From positions 1 to 7,541 of the forward strand of contig CAMWQX010000044.1 of the NCBI GenBank assembly GCA_947176475.1: a DNA stretch of 7,541 bases. Reading direction: 5' to 3'. Of this stretch, positions 4,520 through 7,541 are shown one piece after another; position 1 is the first letter of the stretch, and every line of letters starts with the position of its first letter. The notes under the pieces are model-generated. The model saw only the letters and a program-made list of their open reading frames with translations, did no database searches and was not told the origin of the DNA. Made by a program: the position numbers and the translations under genes. The stretch is from an uncultured Bacillota bacterium (lineage in GTDB: Bacteria; Bacillota_I; Bacilli_A; RF39; UBA660).

Positions 4520-6931
4520 ATGTATAATTTTAAAATAATAGAAAAAAAATGGCAAGATAAATGGATGGAGGAAAATAGTTTTAAGGCGATTGATTTTCAT
4601 CCAACTAAGCCTAAATATTATGTTTTGTATGAGTTTTATAATATAAGTGGAAATTTGCATATGGGACATCTTAAGGGAACAGTTCCAGCAGATGCTCTAG
4701 CTAGAATGAAAAGATTTCAAGGATACAATGTGTTGTTTCCAATTGGCGGAGATTCTTTTGGACTTCCAGCGGAGAATGCAGCTATTAAGACAGGAATTAA
4801 TCCCGATGATTTTGTAAAAAATGGTATGAAAAAAGCCATGGATCAATCGAGAATGCTTGGACTATCCTTTGACTATGATCGATCTTTTTGCACAAGTGAT
4901 GATGATTATTATAAATGGACACAGTGGATTTTTTTGCAACTATTTAAAGAGGGAAAGGCTTATAAAGAAAAGGGTGTAGTTAATTATTGTCCGAATTGTA
5001 AGACGGTTCTTTCAAATGAGGATAGTCAAGGGGGAGAATGTGATAGATGTCATGGGGCTGTTAGACAGGAAGAGAGATATGTATGGTTCTTGAAAATGAA
5101 GGAGTACTCAGAAAAACTTCTTGGTAATATTGAAAGAATTAATATGAGTGAAAATCTTAAAGAACTACAAAGAAATTGGATAGGCAAATCCGAAGGTGTG
5201 CAAGTTAAGTTTGATGTCGTAAATGATAATAATGAAAGAATGGATAATCTTGAAATATTTACGACATGTGTAGAAACTATTTATGGTATTACATTCTTAG
5301 TTATGGCACCTGAACATGATTTTGTTATTAAGCATAAAGATGAAATAAAGAATTTTGATGAAGTTGACAACTATCGAAGAGATACTACCTATAGAAGTGA
5401 ACTTGATAGAATAGCTAATCAACATGATAAGACTGGTTGTATTCTTGAAGGAATTTATGCAGTTAATCCGGTTAATGGCAAAAAGGTACCAATCTATCTA
5501 GCCGATTTTGTTCTTAATAATTATGGAACAGGTGTGGTTATGGCTGTACCAACACATGATGAGCGAGATTATGAATTTGCGAAAAAATTTAATATTCCAA
5601 TGATTCAAGTTATCGAAGGTAATGTGGAAGAACATGCTCTTGAAAAAATGGATTATTTGAAGAGTAATGCTAAGATGATGAATTCTTGCGAGTTTGATGG
5701 AATGAGTGTTATTGAGGCAAAGAAAAGTATTACAGATAAACTTGTAAGTATGGGTGTTGCTAAAGAGCAAATTAATTATAAAATGCAAGATTGGTCATTT
5801 AATCGTCAGAGATATTGGGGAGAACCTTTTCCCATTGTCTTCTGTCCAAAATGTGGAACAGTTCCTGTACCAGAAAGTGAACTTCCCGTAAGGCTTCCTA
5901 AAACAAATGATTATATGCCAAATGATGATGGTAGTTCACCACTTTCCAAAATTGAAGAATGGGTTAATTGTAAGTGTCCAAAGTGTGGAGGAAATGCCAA
6001 ACGTGAAACAGATACAATGCCTAACTGGGCAGGTTCTAGTTGGTATTGGCTAAGATATGTTGATCCACATAATAATGAAGCACTTGCGGATTTGGAAAAA
6101 TTAAAATATTGGGGAAGTGTTGATTGTTATACGGGAGGAACGGAACATATTACACGTCATGTCTTGTATGCATTCTTTTGGCAAAACTTCTTGTATGAAA
6201 TAGGTGTAGTTCCTTCAAGGGATCCATTCATAAGAAAAATGGGAAGCGGTCTAATCTTGGATGATACAGGCAAAAAGATGAGTAAGAGTTCAACTAATGG
6301 GGTTTCTCCGATGGAAGTAATAGAAGAGTATGGAAGTGATGCTGCTAGACTTCATGTGCATTTCCTAGCTGGTTATGAAGATAATACTCCTTGGACATAT
6401 GAAGGCATTAATGGTATAACATCATTTTTGGATAAAGTGTGGAATATGAAAGATATGATTCAAGGTGATGACGTAAGTGATAACCACAAGTATGATATTA
6501 ATAATCTAATTAAGAAGATAACAGAGGATGTTGAGAATCTAAAACTTAATACTTGTATTGCTGCTTTCATGAGTTTTGTTAAAAAGGTGAGAGAAGATAA
6601 ATATATCACGAAAGAAGAAATGCGTATTTTCCTTATCTTGCTTAATCCTCTTGCTCCGCATATTACCAGTGAAATGTATGAAATGATATTTGATGGCAAT
6701 ATTGTTGATGAGGTATGGCCAGAGTATGATGAGGCAAGTTTGAGTCGTGATGATGTTAATTTGCCAATTCAAATAAATGGTAAAATGAAAAAGACAATTC
6801 TTGTTGATAAAGATATTGAGGAAGATGAACTTATTAAGAAGATAAAAGAAGAATATCCAAATATTATAACGGGAGATATAGTTAAAATAATCTATCTAAA
6901 GGGAAGAATTATTAATATTATTTGTAAATAA
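4520..6931 (+). CDS. leuS: Leucyl-tRNA synthetase
   Basis: This 803-residue class Ia synthetase has the normal length for bacterial LeuRS and charges tRNA-Leu with leucine using ATP. Landmarks: the typical opening FKIIEKKWQDKW, the HIGH motif as HMGH (47-50), the KMSKS loop (586-590), GSSWYWLRYVDP and GGTEHITRHVLYAFFW in the catalytic core, and a C-terminal QINGKMKK...IINIICK tail. Two zinc-ribbon-like cysteine sets are present: C157/C160 with C174/C177, and C442/C445 with C484/C486/C489. The CP1 editing domain has TTCVET at 248-253 where most LeuRS have TTRPDT; the critical last Thr (253) and the HDERD aspartate (Asp350) are kept, so hydrolytic editing is probably retained. The loop before KMSKS (GSGLILDDTG) lacks the usual NQGMI form. 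The start at 4520 follows an AGAAGGG SD at slightly long spacing. It is a single-gene unit between the leader attenuator and its own terminator. Confidence 0.95.
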   Translation: MYNFKIIEKKWQDKWMEENSFKAIDFHPTKPKYYVLYEFYNISGNLHMGHLKGTVPADALARMKRFQGYNVLFPIGGDSFGLPAENAAIKTGINPDDFVKNGMKKAMDQSRMLGLSFDYDRSFCTSDDDYYKWTQWIFLQLFKEGKAYKEKGVVNYCPNCKTVLSNEDSQGGECDRCHGAVRQEERYVWFLKMKEYSEKLLGNIERINMSENLKELQRNWIGKSEGVQVKFDVVNDNNERMDNLEIFTTCVETIYGITFLVMAPEHDFVIKHKDEIKNFDEVDNYRRDTTYRSELDRIANQHDKTGCILEGIYAVNPVNGKKVPIYLADFVLNNYGTGVVMAVPTHDERDYEFAKKFNIPMIQVIEGNVEEHALEKMDYLKSNAKMMNSCEFDGMSVIEAKKSITDKLVSMGVAKEQINYKMQDWSFNRQRYWGEPFPIVFCPKCGTVPVPESELPVRLPKTNDYMPNDDGSSPLSKIEEWVNCKCPKCGGNAKRETDTMPNWAGSSWYWLRYVDPHNNEALADLEKLKYWGSVDCYTGGTEHITRHVLYAFFWQNFLYEIGVVPSRDPFIRKMGSGLILDDTGKKMSKSSTNGVSPMEVIEEYGSDAARLHVHFLAGYEDNTPWTYEGINGITSFLDKVWNMKDMIQGDDVSDNHKYDINNLIKKITEDVENLKLNTCIAAFMSFVKKVREDKYITKEEMRIFLILLNPLAPHITSEMYEMIFDGNIVDEVWPEYDEASLSRDDVNLPIQINGKMKKTILVDKDIEEDELIKKIKEEYPNIITGDIVKIIYLKGRIINIICK

Positions 6932-6938
6932 AAAAACT

Positions 6939-6963
6939 AAAGAGGATGTTATTCCTCTTTTTT
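6939..6963 (+). terminator. Intrinsic terminator after leuS
   Basis: Bases 6939-6946 (AAAGAGGA) pair perfectly with 6953-6960 (TCCTCTTT) around a 6-nt loop, followed by T residues through 6963. It begins 8 bases after the leuS stop. Confidence 0.88.
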
Positions 6964-7034
6964 GTTGAAAAAATTTTATAAAAAAGAAGTAATTTCAAAT
7001 TTTATCGTGAACATATAAGGTAGGAGGGAAAATT

Positions 7035-7463
7035 ATGAAGCATAATGAACTAATTATATTTGATAATCAAGAAGTAAAATTAGAAGTGAATTTGCAAGAT
7101 GAGACAGTTTGGTTAACAGCTAATCAAATGGCTCAACTTTTTATGAAAGATGAGAAGGCCATTAGAAAACATATAAATAATGTATTTAAGGATGAAGAAG
7201 TCGAAATGGAAAACAACACGCAAAAAATGCGTGTTGATGGTGTTAAGCAACTTGTTCCTTTTTATAGTCTAGATGTAATAATTAGTGTGGGATATCGAGT
7301 AAAGAGTAAGAATGGTATTGCCTTTAGAAAATGGGCAAATAAAGTATTAAAAGATTATATGATAAAGGGATATGCAGTAATATCAAGACATATAAAGAAT
7401 GTTTTTGAGGAGGAATTAATTGGAGAAGAGGTTGTTGCAAAATTTGCAACAACCAGTATGTAA
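7035..7463 (+). CDS. rhuM: RhuM-family protein, truncated or chimeric at the contig end
   Basis: Residues 1-115 match the N-terminal domain of RhuM-family (virulence-associated/DNA-binding-like) proteins: VKLEVNLQDETVWLTANQMAQLF (14-36) containing the HTH-like segment, IRKHINNVFKDEEVE (43-57), FYSLDVIISVGYRVKSKNG (76-94) and FRKWANKVLKDYMIKGYAV (97-115). Full-length members I know are over 300 residues; this one stops at 142. From residue 116 the expected sequence is replaced by ISRHIKNVFEEEL...EEVVAKFATT, which resembles the segment at 43-57 and its continuation in other RhuM alleles, not the normal downstream region. The stop (7461-7463) is only 5 bases before sequencing adapter, so it may not be real. 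The ATG is set by the SD AGGAGG (7022-7027), seven bases upstream. Promoter candidates in 6965-7019 (for example TTGAAA at 6965) are weak. The family's function is poorly defined; it is common in accessory and restriction-linked regions. Confidence 0.75.
   Translation: MKHNELIIFDNQEVKLEVNLQDETVWLTANQMAQLFMKDEKAIRKHINNVFKDEEVEMENNTQKMRVDGVKQLVPFYSLDVIISVGYRVKSKNGIAFRKWANKVLKDYMIKGYAVISRHIKNVFEEELIGEEVVAKFATTSM
7214..7236. repeat. 9-bp perfect inverted repeat inside the RhuM gene
   Basis: CAACACGCA (7214-7222) and TGCGTGTTG (7228-7236) are exact reverse complements around an A5 loop. It lies in codons for NNTQKMRVD. No T run follows, so it is not a terminator. Confidence 0.7.
7430..7454. repeat. 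Near-perfect palindrome at the end of the RhuM reading frame
   Basis: Twelve bases (7430-7441) are exactly reverse-complementary to 7443-7454 with a single central A. It encodes VVAKFATT, a plausible RhuM-family segment, so it can be natural. Its position 14 bases before the adapter also fits a fold-back artefact. Confidence 0.75.
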
Positions 7464-7468
7464 TTATC

Positions 7469-7541
7469 CTGTCGCTTATTCACATCTGACGCTGCCGACG
7501 CCTAGTCGAGTGTAGATAGCGGTGGTCGCCGTAGCATTAAA
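7469..7541. other. Illumina Nextera adapter read-through (not biological sequence)
   Basis: From 7469 the sequence switches from AT-rich to the reverse complement of the Nextera transposase/read-1 adapter (33 bases, mismatches at 7474, 7480 and 7501). An 8-base index, CTAGTCGA (7502-7509), follows, then the reverse complement of the P5 flow-cell oligo (29 bases at 7510-7538, mismatches at 7518, 7519 and 7534), and AAA. The order adapter-index-P5 cannot arise by chance. The genuine insert ends at or before 7468. Confidence 0.97.

Noticed and set aside
4510..4527. Alternative ATG at 4510 just before leuS
   Set aside because: It is out of frame with LeuRS and ends after five codons; the 4520 start gives the family-typical N-terminus.
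5498..6772. Minus-strand ORFs of 77-96 codons within leuS (5498-5788, 6460-6699, 6539-6772)
   Set aside because: They lie antisense to an intact, fully conserved LeuRS frame and show low-complexity, Ser/Ile/Phe-rich composition typical of antisense translation.
7469..7541. GC-rich tail as horizontally acquired DNA or a structured RNA
   Set aside because: It matches Nextera adapter, index and P5 oligo in order, so it is a library artefact.

Overview
The window is strongly AT-rich, single-code DNA (all Trp codons seen are TGG and TGA is used as a stop) with strong AGGAGG-type ribosome binding sites, extended -10 promoters and U-tailed hairpin terminators. This suggests a low-GC Firmicute (Bacillota), probably a gut-type Bacilli or Clostridia member. 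The last ~73 bases are Illumina Nextera adapter sequence, so the window runs to the end of an assembled contig.

Layout. Bases 1-558 (minus strand) hold the N-terminal part of a catalytically inactive-type M16 (insulinase-like) peptidase that runs off the left edge. It is divergent from a plus-strand run of four genes at 666-4048: a PatB/MalY-type PLP C-S lyase, a 12-cysteine DUF3795 protein, a 376-residue protein I do not recognise, and a Nudix hydrolase. The first two are coupled through an SD overlapping the upstream stop. The third has its own extended -10 promoter and is followed closely by the Nudix gene. A hairpin terminator closes the run at 4047-4071.

Bases 4072-4286 are a C-poor, G/T-rich stretch built from about 20 degenerate units starting with GTA/GGTA at a spacing of about 11 nt. 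It leads directly into a clear promoter (4293-4321).

The most interesting region is 4328-4500, the leader of leuS. It holds a 29-codon ORF (4348-4437) with a good SD and eight Leu codons, six of them in a block interrupted only by one Val. This is followed by a 15-bp intrinsic terminator (4456-4492 plus U tract). The leader can also form a competing antiterminator (4413-4426 with 4453-4466) and a protector pairing (4337-4348 with 4413-4424). This is the full architecture of ribosome-mediated, leucine-responsive transcription attenuation, here controlling leucyl-tRNA synthetase in a Firmicute-like genome, where a T-box would be expected. No T-box is visible. The 803-residue LeuRS that follows has zinc-ribbon cysteines and an unusual editing-site motif.

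After the leuS terminator (6939-6963) comes the start of a RhuM-family gene. Its last ~27 codons look like a second copy of the protein's own HTH-proximal segment, followed by a stop 5 bases before the adapter. I read this end as a chimeric or low-quality contig terminus rather than a trustworthy C-terminus.
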